DNA of 7,958 bases from Allomuricauda sp. GTDB lineage: Bacteria; Bacteroidota; Bacteroidia; Flavobacteriales; Flavobacteriaceae. Below the pieces are notes generated by a model that was given only the letters and a program-made list of their open reading frames with translations, was not told the origin of the DNA and did no database searches. Location: positions 1 to 7,958 of the forward strand of contig JANQOD010000231.1 in NCBI GenBank assembly GCA_028289745.1, given 5' to 3'. Positions 1 through 5,707 of the stretch are shown piece after piece. Within the stretch, counting starts at the first letter, position 1. Every line of letters begins with the position of its first letter. Made by a program: the position numbers and the translations under genes.

Positions 1-208
1 CCAATGCCCCCACACCTTCAAAATTTCCCGGACGGGTACGCGGTTTCCATATACCCGCTCTATAATAACTAACATCGGAGTCTTTGAGCTCATGGGCAAT
101 TTTCATCACCTGTTCTTCAGTCTCAGCACTACACGGACCCGCTATTACCAATGGGTGGGGTAATTGCATGGCATCTAACCATTTTCTCAAATCCTTTGAA
201 TTTTCCAT
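1..208 (-). CDS. DAHP synthase (probably fused to chorismate mutase), 5' part only
   Basis: The first 69 codons are present and the rest runs off the left edge. The reading frame starts at ATG 208 with MENSKDLRKWLDAM and continues through the motif LVIAGPCSAETEEQV (about residues 20-34) and then RAGIWKPRTRPGNFEG. These are hallmarks of the KDPG-aldolase-like (type Iβ) 3-deoxy-7-phosphoheptulonate synthases, which condense phosphoenolpyruvate with erythrose 4-phosphate at the entry to the shikimate pathway. The KPRTRP segment carries phosphate-binding residues. In Bacteroidota this enzyme next to tyrA is usually fused to a C-terminal AroQ-type chorismate mutase; that half is outside the window, so the fusion is inferred. 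It is the fourth gene of the pheA operon, 37 nt after the tyrA stop, with an A-rich but weak ribosome site upstream. Family assignment is firm. Confidence 0.93.
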   Translation of the reverse strand, partial: MENSKDLRKWLDAMQLPHPLVIAGPCSAETEEQVMKIAHELKDSDVSYYRAGIWKPRTRPGNFEGVGAL

Positions 209-245
209 ATGTGTTTATCTATCTCTTTTTAATTTATTTGGTATT

Positions 246-1112
246 TCACTTCGTATTTCCTACTGGGATTCCTTTCAAGATTTCCCTTATTCTGTTGGTA
301 TTGTCCATTTCTTGATAGACCTTATCGAAATCGTCATGCTGCAATAACCGTTTAAATTCGGTAAGGTTTTGGATGTACTCTTCCAATGTTTCGACCACAT
401 TCTCTTTGTTCTGCTCAAAAATGGGCGTCCACATGGCAGGCGAGCTTTTCGCCAAACGAACCGTGCTCTCAAATCCACTGCCCGCCAAATCAAAAATATC
501 GCGTTCGTTTTTCTCCTTTTCGATTACCGTCTTGCCCAGCATAAAAGAGCTGATGTGCGATAAATGCGAAACATAGGCGATATGCCTGTCATGTGCCTCT
601 GCATTCATGTAGCGTATACGCATATTCAGCTTCTGAAATAGGCCCAACGCCCTTTCTTGTAACTTGAATGCGGTCTTTTCGATTTCACAGATGATATTCG
701 TCTTACCATCATATAACCCTTGAAAAGCAGCTGATGGACCAGAAAACTCGGTGCCTGCAATCGGATGACAGGCCAAAAAGTTTCTTCGCTTCGGATGGTT
801 TTCAACCGATTTACAGACCAAAGATTTCGTTGAACCCGCATCGATGACCACGCAATCGTCAGAAACCAAGTTTAATATTTTTGGAAGCTCTTGAACCAAG
901 ACATCCACCGGAATGGCAACAATGACAAAATCTGCATCAGGCAAAATATCATAATCAGCTATTTCGTCGATTATGCCCAGTTCTAAGGCCTCATCTAAAT
1001 GTGAAGCACTGCTGTCCACCCCAAAAATTCTTGACTTTGTGCTATGTTTTCTGATGTCTTTTGCAAAAGACCCACCGATCAGTCCAACGCCTATAATTGC
1101 TATATTCTTCAT
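246..1112 (-). CDS. tyrA: Prephenate dehydrogenase
   Basis: This enzyme oxidatively decarboxylates prephenate to 4-hydroxyphenylpyruvate, the tyrosine branch. From ATG 1112 the protein has 288 residues, a normal monofunctional TyrA length. It begins MKNIAIIGVGLIGGSF, a Rossmann GxGxxG loop (residues 8-13). An Asp follows the second strand (IFGVD), which favours NAD+ over NADP+ (inference). The catalytic region shows DAGSTKS and the conserved His of ACHPIAGTEFSG (His116), then YVSHLSH and GFESTVRLAKSSPAMW, which supply substrate-binding His and Arg residues. A longer frame starts at 1145, directly after the aminotransferase stop. It adds 11 residues (MSGRAGSRPIN) encoded by a repeat-like spacer and not expected in the family, so 1112 is preferred. 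No chorismate mutase or ACT domain is fused. Confidence 0.93.
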   Translation of the reverse strand: MKNIAIIGVGLIGGSFAKDIRKHSTKSRIFGVDSSASHLDEALELGIIDEIADYDILPDADFVIVAIPVDVLVQELPKILNLVSDDCVVIDAGSTKSLVCKSVENHPKRRNFLACHPIAGTEFSGPSAAFQGLYDGKTNIICEIEKTAFKLQERALGLFQKLNMRIRYMNAEAHDRHIAYVSHLSHISSFMLGKTVIEKEKNERDIFDLAGSGFESTVRLAKSSPAMWTPIFEQNKENVVETLEEYIQNLTEFKRLLQHDDFDKVYQEMDNTNRIREILKGIPVGNTK

Positions 1113-1118
1113 GTTAAT

Positions 1119-1144
1119 GGGTCTCGACCCTGCTCGACCTGACA
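1119..1144. repeat. Short repeat-like spacer (CTCGACC direct repeat)
   Basis: The spacer between the aminotransferase stop and the tyrA ATG holds CTCGACC twice (1123-1129 and 1133-1139), exactly 10 bp apart, inside a more GC-rich patch than its surroundings. It resembles the GTCGAG-containing short interspersed repeats common between flavobacterial genes; that comparison is from memory. It is translated only if tyrA starts at 1145. Moderate to low confidence. Confidence 0.4.
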
Positions 1145-1145
1145 T

Positions 1146-2291
1146 TTAATTAAACCTTGCTATTGCTTCCTTTATCTTTTCTTCCGTTACACAGAGTGAA
1201 AAACGGATGTAGCCTTCACCATTGCTACCAAAAATAGTACCCGGTGCGATGAAGATGTTCTTATCGTACAAGACTTCATCGATAAATGCCTCAGATGGTT
1301 TTGCACCTTTTGGGAGTTTGGCCCAGACGAACATACCCACCGTATTCTCATCATAGGTACAGCCCAACTTTTCAATCAGTTCAAACATTCGCCTTCTTCT
1401 TCTTCCATACACTTCATCGAGGCTTTCAAACCATTCTTTTCCGCTTTTCAACGCTGCAATGGCTCCTTTTTGAATACCATAGAACATTCCAGAGTCCATA
1501 TTGCTCTTCACCTTCAAAATGGCATTGATGAAATCGGCCTTGCCCAGCACCATGCCCACACGCCAACCCGCCATGTTGAAGGTCTTGCTCAACGAGTTGA
1601 GTTCCAACGCGCACTCTTTGGCCCCATCTACGCCCAAAATACTGGTCGGATTTTTGGAAAGCACAAAACTGTACGGATTGTCATTGATCAAAAGTATATT
1701 ATGACTACACGCAAAATCGACCAATCTTTCAAACTGTTGCTTTGTGGCCGTGGCACCCGTAGGCATGTGGGGGTAACTGATCCACATCAATTTTACCTTT
1801 GAGAGGTTTTCTTTGGAAAGTGCCCCCAAATCAGGAAACCATCCATTTTCGGCCTTTAAATCATACGTTCTGGGTATTGCTTCGACCAATTTGGTCACAG
1901 CGGCATAAGTCGGATAGCCCGGATTCGGAATAAGCACTTCATCACCCTTATTCAAAAAGGCCATACTAATGTGCATGATCCCTTCTTTCGATCCCATCAA
2001 TGGCAAAATCTCTTCTTCATGATTCGCCTTCACCCTGAACTTTTCCGCATAAAAATCGGCAATTGCCTTACGAAGTGCAGGAAGGCCTTGATAACTTTGG
2101 TATTGGTGCGCCCCGGCATCTGTAATGGCTTCTTGTAACGTCTTCATCACCGCTTCAGCAGGTGCCAGATCAGGACTACCGATCCCCATATTGATTATGG
2201 GGCGGCCATCGGCCATCAACTGTCGCACTTCCCGTAATTTCTTCGAGAAGTAGTATTCTTGAACCGTATGTAATCTATCGGCCATTATCAT
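1146..2291 (-). CDS. Class I/II PLP-dependent aminotransferase, aromatic operon
   Basis: A 381-residue fold-type I aminotransferase. By operon position it probably transaminates phenylpyruvate and 4-hydroxyphenylpyruvate (or prephenate) to finish Phe and Tyr; the substrate is inferred from context. The catalytic PLP lysine is Lys236 in SLSKTFNMAGWRVG. Asp204 and Tyr207 in INDNPYSF match the residues that hold the pyridine nitrogen and O3' of PLP. Arg363 in GYIRFSLC matches the alpha-carboxylate arginine. The usual NPTG segment reads YPHMPTGA (173-180), so the classical cofactor-contacting Asn is replaced; I recall the same in Bacteroidota homologues from this operon. The start overlaps the pheA stop by four bases (ATGA), indicating translational coupling; ATG 2285 is an alternative start. 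The stop TAA abuts ATG 1145. Close relatives may be annotated aspartate or LL-diaminopimelate aminotransferase. Confidence 0.93.
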   Translation of the reverse strand: MIMADRLHTVQEYYFSKKLREVRQLMADGRPIINMGIGSPDLAPAEAVMKTLQEAITDAGAHQYQSYQGLPALRKAIADFYAEKFRVKANHEEEILPLMGSKEGIMHISMAFLNKGDEVLIPNPGYPTYAAVTKLVEAIPRTYDLKAENGWFPDLGALSKENLSKVKLMWISYPHMPTGATATKQQFERLVDFACSHNILLINDNPYSFVLSKNPTSILGVDGAKECALELNSLSKTFNMAGWRVGMVLGKADFINAILKVKSNMDSGMFYGIQKGAIAALKSGKEWFESLDEVYGRRRRRMFELIEKLGCTYDENTVGMFVWAKLPKGAKPSEAFIDEVLYDKNIFIAPGTIFGSNGEGYIRFSLCVTEEKIKEAIARFN

Positions 2292-3118
2292 GGTAGCAAT
2301 GCATTTTTATATTCGCCCAAAACGGTAAAATCTTCAGACATGATCTTTAAAAGTGACTTGGCCTTGGCAAAATGGTCATACTGCCCAAAGGTCACGTCGA
2401 CAAAAAAGGCATATTTCCATGGGGTTTCAATTACGGGCAACGACTGTATCTTCGTAAGGTTAAGGTTGCAATCGCTCATCACGTTCAACACGGTCGCCAA
2501 ACTACCGCGCTTGTGATCGGTGATGAACCGTAGCGAAGCTTTGTTGATGTCTTCTTTCGGCAACACTTTGTTCCGTCTCTTTAAAATAATGAATCGGGTG
2601 GCATTGTTTTTAATGGTCTGTATTTCGGGGGCTATGATTTGCAAGCCGTATAACTCAGCTGCCATTTTGGGGGCAATGGCGGCAATATGCCCATAGCCGT
2701 TCTGCTGTATCTGCTTGGCCGTTTCGGCCGTATCAACATCTTCGACCAGTTTAAGGTGGGGATATTGCTTCAAGAACTCCATGCACTGCAGCAAGGCCAT
2801 GGGGTGTGTTCGAACTTCTTTGATATCATCGATGGACTGCCCGTTCAATACCATCAAATTATGATGGATGCTCAAATAATGTTCACCAATAATGTGAATT
2901 TTGTTATGGTACACCAAGTTGTAATTGGGAATGATACTGCCCGCAATAGAATTTTCGATGGCCATCACGCCCTTGTCTGCCGTGCCATTCAGCAAATGAT
3001 AGATCATTCTTTCAAATGACAGGCATTCGACCAGTTCAATCGTTTCACCAAAAAACTCATTGGCCACTTGATGGTGGTTGCTTCCTTTGATTCCCTGTAT
3101 GGCGACTTTTAGTTTCAT
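2288..3118 (-). CDS. pheA: Prephenate dehydratase with C-terminal ACT domain
   Basis: This enzyme converts prephenate to phenylpyruvate, the phenylalanine branch. The 276-residue protein has a dehydratase domain (about 1-180) with the early IQGIKGSNHHQVA strand, GVMAIENSIAGSI (50-62) and the diagnostic NNATRFIIL block (Thr174-Arg175-Phe176). An ACT domain follows (about 194-276). In characterised PheA proteins ACT motifs GALV and ESRP bind the feedback inhibitor Phe; here they read GSLA (205-208) and QSLP (225-228), so inhibition may differ. No chorismate mutase domain is present, which fits a mutase fused to DAHP synthase downstream. It is the first structural gene of the operon and starts at ATG 3118, just 5 nt after the T-tract of a leader terminator, with no visible Shine-Dalgarno sequence. 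Expression is very likely controlled by the upstream attenuator. Confidence 0.95.
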   Translation of the reverse strand: MKLKVAIQGIKGSNHHQVANEFFGETIELVECLSFERMIYHLLNGTADKGVMAIENSIAGSIIPNYNLVYHNKIHIIGEHYLSIHHNLMVLNGQSIDDIKEVRTHPMALLQCMEFLKQYPHLKLVEDVDTAETAKQIQQNGYGHIAAIAPKMAAELYGLQIIAPEIQTIKNNATRFIILKRRNKVLPKEDINKASLRFITDHKRGSLATVLNVMSDCNLNLTKIQSLPVIETPWKYAFFVDVTFGQYDHFAKAKSLLKIMSEDFTVLGEYKNALLP

Positions 3119-3123
3119 CCAAT

Positions 3124-3151
3124 AAAAAAGTCCCGATTTTAGGTCGGGACT
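3124..3151 (-). terminator. Intrinsic terminator of the pheA leader (attenuator)
   Basis: On the minus strand a perfect 8-bp stem, AGTCCCGA (3151-3144) with TCGGGACT (3136-3129), encloses a 7-nt loop and runs into six T residues (3129-3124). No minus-strand structural gene lies upstream for it to terminate; only the Phe/Tyr-rich leader ORF does. It sits between that ORF and the pheA ATG, the position of an attenuator. Confidence 0.88.
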
Positions 3152-3193
3152 CTATATTACTTTCTATACTTAGCGCATACTAGAACAGTCCCG
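3144..3193 (-). promoter_or_regulatory. Antiterminator: alternative pairing that blocks the terminator
   Basis: CGGGACT at 3193-3187 (minus strand, inside leader codons 20-22) is identical to the core of the terminator's 3' arm and perfectly complementary to AGTCCCG of its 5' arm (3151-3145). The two pairings are mutually exclusive. The upstream pairing may extend by CTA (3182-3180, overlapping the leader stop) with TAG (3154-3152) after a 3-nt bulge. A ribosome finishing the leader would cover 3193-3187 and let the terminator form; a ribosome stalled further upstream would leave it free. Pairing is seen in the sequence; the mechanism is inferred from the E. coli phe and trp attenuators. Confidence 0.8.
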
Positions 3194-3251
3194 TACCTCT
3201 CCTAAAAAAGAAGTAAAAGTAAAAACCGTTCCAGAAATACGTATTGATCAT
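3180..3251 (-). CDS. Phe/Tyr-rich leader peptide of the aromatic operon
   Basis: A 23-residue ORF from ATG 3251 to TAG 3182-3180, too short for normal gene callers. It contains seven Phe, three Tyr and one Trp; residues 10-16 read FYFYFFF without interruption, followed by RRGTGLF to the end. This is what a ribosome-mediated attenuation leader should look like: shortage of charged tRNA-Phe or tRNA-Tyr would stall the ribosome in codons 10-16 (3224-3204), just upstream of the antiterminator arm at 3193-3187. The use of both Phe and Tyr codons matches an operon making both amino acids. No strong Shine-Dalgarno is visible (GAATTACGAAACG before ATG), as usual in Bacteroidota. The product is presumably non-functional as a protein and serves only in cis. 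It corresponds in role to E. coli pheL but is not obviously homologous. Confidence 0.85.
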   Translation of the reverse strand: MINTYFWNGFYFYFFFRRGTGLF

Positions 3252-3268
3252 CGTTTCGTAATTCTCGG

Positions 3269-3299
3269 CTAAGATTGTCGTTTCAATTGAAAAATCAAA
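3269..3299 (-). promoter_or_regulatory. Candidate promoter of the leader–pheA operon
   Basis: On the minus strand TTTG (3299-3296) is followed after 19 nt by AATCTTAG (3276-3269). This is a four-of-six match to the Bacteroidota -7 element TAnnTTTG at the usual spacing from a -33 TTTG. Transcription would start roughly 10-15 nt before the leader ATG. The -7 match is imperfect, so this is tentative. Confidence 0.35.
3281..3292. promoter_or_regulatory. 12-bp perfect palindrome in the operon promoter spacer
   Basis: TTTCAATTGAAA is a perfect palindrome lying between the candidate -33 and -7 elements of the leader promoter. Its position would suit an operator, but an AT-rich 12-mer can arise by chance, and no regulator is visible. 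Confidence 0.25.
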
Positions 3300-3357
3300 G
3301 TGTTTGCTGCGATTTTTTTGATTCTAAGCCCAATTGCCCTTATTCATTACAGATTTT

Positions 3358-3423
3358 TTTATCAAACCCTGTTTATTTTGTGGATTTGGGATTTTGCTTT
3401 GGGCCCGGATTGATAAAACAGGG
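3358..3423. repeat. Two crossing inverted repeats between divergent promoters
   Basis: TTTATCAA (3358-3365) is inverted at 3410-3417 (TTGATAAA), and CCCTGTTT (3367-3374) is inverted at 3416-3423 (AAACAGGG). The pairings cross and overlap, so they cannot both form a simple hairpin. The element lies upstream of both candidate promoters, so it would act as DNA if it acts at all. Function unknown. Confidence 0.4.
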
Positions 3424-3446
3424 CACCATTTCATGGCTTCAGAAAA

Positions 3447-3476
3447 TTGAGAAGAGAAATCTAAACCGTATTTTTG
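3447..3476 (+). promoter_or_regulatory. Promoter of gldA
   Basis: TTG (3447-3449), 19 nt, then TATTTTTG (3469-3476): an exact match to the Bacteroidota sigma-ABfr consensus TTG-N19-TAnnTTTG. It lies 18 nt before the gldA ATG, giving a short leader of about 12 nt. Confidence 0.6.
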
Positions 3477-3494
3477 AACCCAAGTCTATTTTAA

Positions 3495-4388
3495 ATGTCC
3501 ATCACTGTTGACCGCATCACCAAAACCTTTGGTCCGCAAAAAGCGTTGAACGAAGTCACCTTTTCCATTGATAAAGGTGAGATTGTCGGTTTCTTGGGTC
3601 CTAATGGGGCGGGCAAGTCAACTATGATGCGCATTTTGACCACTTATCATAAAGCAGACTCGGGAGATGCCCAAGTCAATGGGTTTGATGTTTTAAAAGA
3701 TGGAAAAAAGGTTCAAAAAAGTATCGGTTACCTGCCCGAGCACAACCCATTGTACCTTGATATGTACGTAAGAGAGTACCTGGCCTTCAGTACTGATATC
3801 CATAAAGTGCCCAAAACCCGTATTGCCAAGGTCATTGAACAAACGGGTTTGACCCCTGAAGCCCATAAAAAAATCGGGCAGCTCTCAAAAGGGTATCGTC
3901 AACGAGTGGGCCTGGCCGCAGCCTTGTTGCATGATCCCGAGGTGCTGATTCTAGATGAGCCCACCACGGGTCTTGACCCTAACCAACTTATTGAGATCAG
4001 AAAGTTGATCCGTGAAATCGGTAAGAAAAAAACCATACTGCTCTCTACCCATATCATGAAAGAAGTAGAGGCCGTTTGTGATAGGGTCATCATTATCAAT
4101 AAAGGGGAGATTGTGGCCGACAGAAAAATGTCGGCCCTTCGCGAAGCAGAAGAGCAGATCATTGAAGTAGAGTTCGATTACCGTGTTGAAGAAGTGTTGT
4201 TGAACAAGTTGCCAAACGTTGCCTCGGTCAAAAACATAGTGGGGTTTGTCTATGAAATTACCTTCAACACCCCAAAAGACATGCGGCCCGTGGTATTTGA
4301 TTTTGCCCATGACAACGAATTGAAGACACTGCAACTTAGTCGAAAGAATAAAAATCTGGAGAGTTTGTTCACGGAGTTGACAAAATAA
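3495..4388 (+). CDS. gldA: Gliding motility ABC transporter ATP-binding subunit GldA
   Basis: A 297-residue cytoplasmic ABC ATPase. Walker A is GPNGAGKST (35-43, Lys41). The Q-loop region reads IGYLPEHNPLY, with Glu82 where many ABC proteins have Gln. The signature is LSKGYRQR (130-137), Walker B is VLILDE (150-155, catalytic Glu155), the D-loop is GLDP, and the switch His is His186 in STHIM. The Walker A-adjacent text, YLPEHNPLYLDMYVREYL and the C-terminal extension (about 215-297) match GldA of Flavobacterium, which works with the membrane proteins GldF and GldG and is required for gliding in F. johnsoniae. gldF and gldG are not in this window, as is common. The gene stands alone on the plus strand, divergent from the aromatic operon and convergent with the serine hydrolase. 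Start ATG 3495 fits family N-termini. A generic ABC-2 ATPase is the alternative. Confidence 0.9.
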   Translation: MSITVDRITKTFGPQKALNEVTFSIDKGEIVGFLGPNGAGKSTMMRILTTYHKADSGDAQVNGFDVLKDGKKVQKSIGYLPEHNPLYLDMYVREYLAFSTDIHKVPKTRIAKVIEQTGLTPEAHKKIGQLSKGYRQRVGLAAALLHDPEVLILDEPTTGLDPNQLIEIRKLIREIGKKKTILLSTHIMKEVEAVCDRVIIINKGEIVADRKMSALREAEEQIIEVEFDYRVEEVLLNKLPNVASVKNIVGFVYEITFNTPKDMRPVVFDFAHDNELKTLQLSRKNKNLESLFTELTK

Positions 4389-4402
4389 TCTTACCATTTT
4401 AC

Positions 4403-4428
4403 AAAATAGGCAAACGCCATCTTGCCTA
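4403..4428 (-). terminator. Terminator after the serine hydrolase gene
   Basis: TAGGCAA (4407-4413) pairs with TTGCCTA (4422-4428) across an 8-nt loop. On the minus strand it is followed by TTTT (4406-4403), and the hydrolase stop codon lies within the stem. On the plus strand no T-run follows, so termination of gldA here would be weaker. Confidence 0.5.
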
Positions 4429-5535
4429 AACATCAACTTCTTTCAACTCGGTATGTTCAAAGATGCTTTCTATACCCTTATCCAATGTTTTCTGCACTTT
4501 CGGCCCTGTACAATTGATCAATATTGAAATGACCATGTTTTGTTGTGGGTAGACAAAAAAATTGGTGTACGCCCCAACACTATTGCCCACATGCCCTACA
4601 AAAGACCTGCCGCTGGCATCTTGGCTGACCTGAAAACCAAGTCCGTAGTAGGTAGGGGTTCCATTGACCATTTGAGAGGTCAATAGCGCTGCATAGGTTT
4701 CGGGCCTTAACAGTTTTCGCCCTAAGACGGCTTGTCCGAGCCTAGCAATATCATCGCTGGTAGAGAGATATCCGCCCCCTGCCAATTTGTAAAAATTGTC
4801 AACTTCGACCGCTTTTTTGAACGTTGTTGCGGTTTTGGAAAAGAATTTTGAAATTGAGATTTCTCGCGCTGCTCGAAATGACGTTTCCACATTTTTTGGG
4901 GCAAAGGTATCGGCCATAGCCAAAGGCTTCAATACATTGTCCTTTACATAATCTTCAAAAGGTAGGCCACTGGCCTCTTGCATGGCCAGTGAGAGCAGCA
5001 CGAAGTCAAAGCTGTTATAACGATAACCCTTGCCCGGTTCAAAAACCAAAGGGTCGTCTTTGAACACTTCAATACTTGCTTTGATGGAATACGGCTTGTT
5101 GAGGGCAAATTCTTTTCCGCGATACCCACGAATACCTGCTGTATGCCCTGCCAGTTGGCGAATGGTGAAATCGTACTTTTTCTTCGGATAATAGGGCACA
5201 TATCGGTAAAAAGAGGCATCGAGGTCGATAAGCCCCTCTTCGACCATCTTGCCCAGGGCAATGCCCGTGATACATTTTGAGATACTGGCGATTCTGAAAA
5301 TGGTCTGTTTCGGACTCACAGGAACCTTTCTTTCGAGATCGGCAAAACCATAGCCTTTTTGTAAAAGGGTCTCCCCTTTCTTCAAAATGGTAACGGCCAT
5401 ACCGAGCACTCTTTTTTCGGCTACAAGACCATAAAAGAGGGCATCTACTTTTTCAATGCCTGAAAGTCTTTCCATAGCTTCAATCTGTGATGTGGTAGCG
5501 AAGAGGTTTTTGATGTACGTTAGAAAACTTGCCAA
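4426..5535 (-). CDS. LACTB-like serine hydrolase (class C beta-lactamase fold)
   Basis: A 369-residue member of the beta-lactamase/transpeptidase-like family (Pfam Beta-lactamase). The nucleophile motif SxxK is Ser84-Ile-Ser-Lys87 in FRIASISKCITGIAL. The second motif reads Tyr173-Asn-Ser in PGKGYRYNSFDF instead of the usual Tyr-x-Asn, and the third is His315-Val-Gly317 in FVGHVGNSVGAYTNF. Segments RIASISK, LDLD-type FYRYVPYYPKKKYDF, HTAGIRGYRG and FYKLAGGGYLSTSDDI resemble mitochondrial LACTB, a serine protease, more than true AmpC; a peptidase or esterase role is likelier than antibiotic resistance (inference). No clear signal peptide is seen. The start is uncertain: TTG 5535 gives the stated length and an in-frame stop lies 11 codons further up; ATG 5475 would remove 20 residues without touching the catalytic domain. 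Confidence 0.85.
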   Translation of the reverse strand: MASFLTYIKNLFATTSQIEAMERLSGIEKVDALFYGLVAEKRVLGMAVTILKKGETLLQKGYGFADLERKVPVSPKQTIFRIASISKCITGIALGKMVEEGLIDLDASFYRYVPYYPKKKYDFTIRQLAGHTAGIRGYRGKEFALNKPYSIKASIEVFKDDPLVFEPGKGYRYNSFDFVLLSLAMQEASGLPFEDYVKDNVLKPLAMADTFAPKNVETSFRAAREISISKFFSKTATTFKKAVEVDNFYKLAGGGYLSTSDDIARLGQAVLGRKLLRPETYAALLTSQMVNGTPTYYGLGFQVSQDASGRSFVGHVGNSVGAYTNFFVYPQQNMVISILINCTGPKVQKTLDKGIESIFEHTELKEVDV

Positions 5536-5587
5536 AATAAAAACTTTATTGGTTCTGCCTTAGAGTCTGTTTGAGAACTCGCTTCTC

Positions 5588-5679
5588 GCTTTACGCCAAG
5601 CGCATCTGTTGTTCCGTAATCAGCGTAAAGCTCATGGCGTACGGCCATTGTTTGACCGTTTGTACCTTATTGTACGGAA
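5588..5679. repeat. Cluster of inverted repeats in a spacer
   Basis: In the spacer between the DUF2807 and serine hydrolase genes GCTTTACGC (5588-5596) is inverted at 5623-5631. TACGCCA (5592-5598) is also inverted at 5635-5641. TTCCGTA (5612-5618) is inverted at 5673-5679, and ATGGC/GCCAT flank GTACG at 5634-5648. The pairings are partly alternative. No T-run follows them on either strand, so they are not an ordinary terminator. Confidence 0.45.
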
Positions 5680-5707
5680 TCTTCCACCAAATTCGTGATA
5701 GAACCAC
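5591..5707 (-). pseudogene. Coding-like fragment downstream of the DUF2807 gene, unrecognised
   Basis: A 38-codon frame can be read from GTG 5707 to TAA 5593-5591, starting 4 nt after the DUF2807 stop. It encodes protein-like text including WWKIPYNKVQTVKQWPYAMS and ends EQQMRLA. After the stop the same frame continues SEKRVLKQTLRQNQ before a second stop, as if a longer sequence had been interrupted. No ATG opens it, and I recognise no domain. It may be a gene remnant, or the translation of an interspersed repeat, or chance. It overlaps several inverted repeats. Low confidence. Confidence 0.22.

Noticed and set aside
3124..3151. Hairpin read as the terminator of an upstream gene
   Set aside because: The T-run is on the minus strand, and the only gene beyond it, gldA, points away. 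Nothing but the leader ORF could be terminated by it.
3180..3251. Leader ORF interpreted as a trp attenuator peptide
   Set aside because: It contains only one Trp codon against ten Phe/Tyr codons, and the downstream genes are for Phe and Tyr synthesis.
3275..3511. Plus-strand 78-codon frame overlapping the start of gldA
   Set aside because: It spans the leader promoter region, has no recognisable domain, runs 17 nt into gldA in another frame, and its composition is that of AT-rich non-coding DNA.
3951..4436. Minus-strand 161-codon frame opposite gldA
   Set aside because: It is antisense to a highly conserved ABC ATPase including its Walker B region and shows no family features; it is a shadow of the real coding frame.
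5536..5560. Promoter-like TATTTTGG just upstream of the LACTB-like TTG start
   Set aside because: It matches TAnnTTTG imperfectly and no TTG or TTTG lies about 19 nt upstream, so it is not listed as a promoter.
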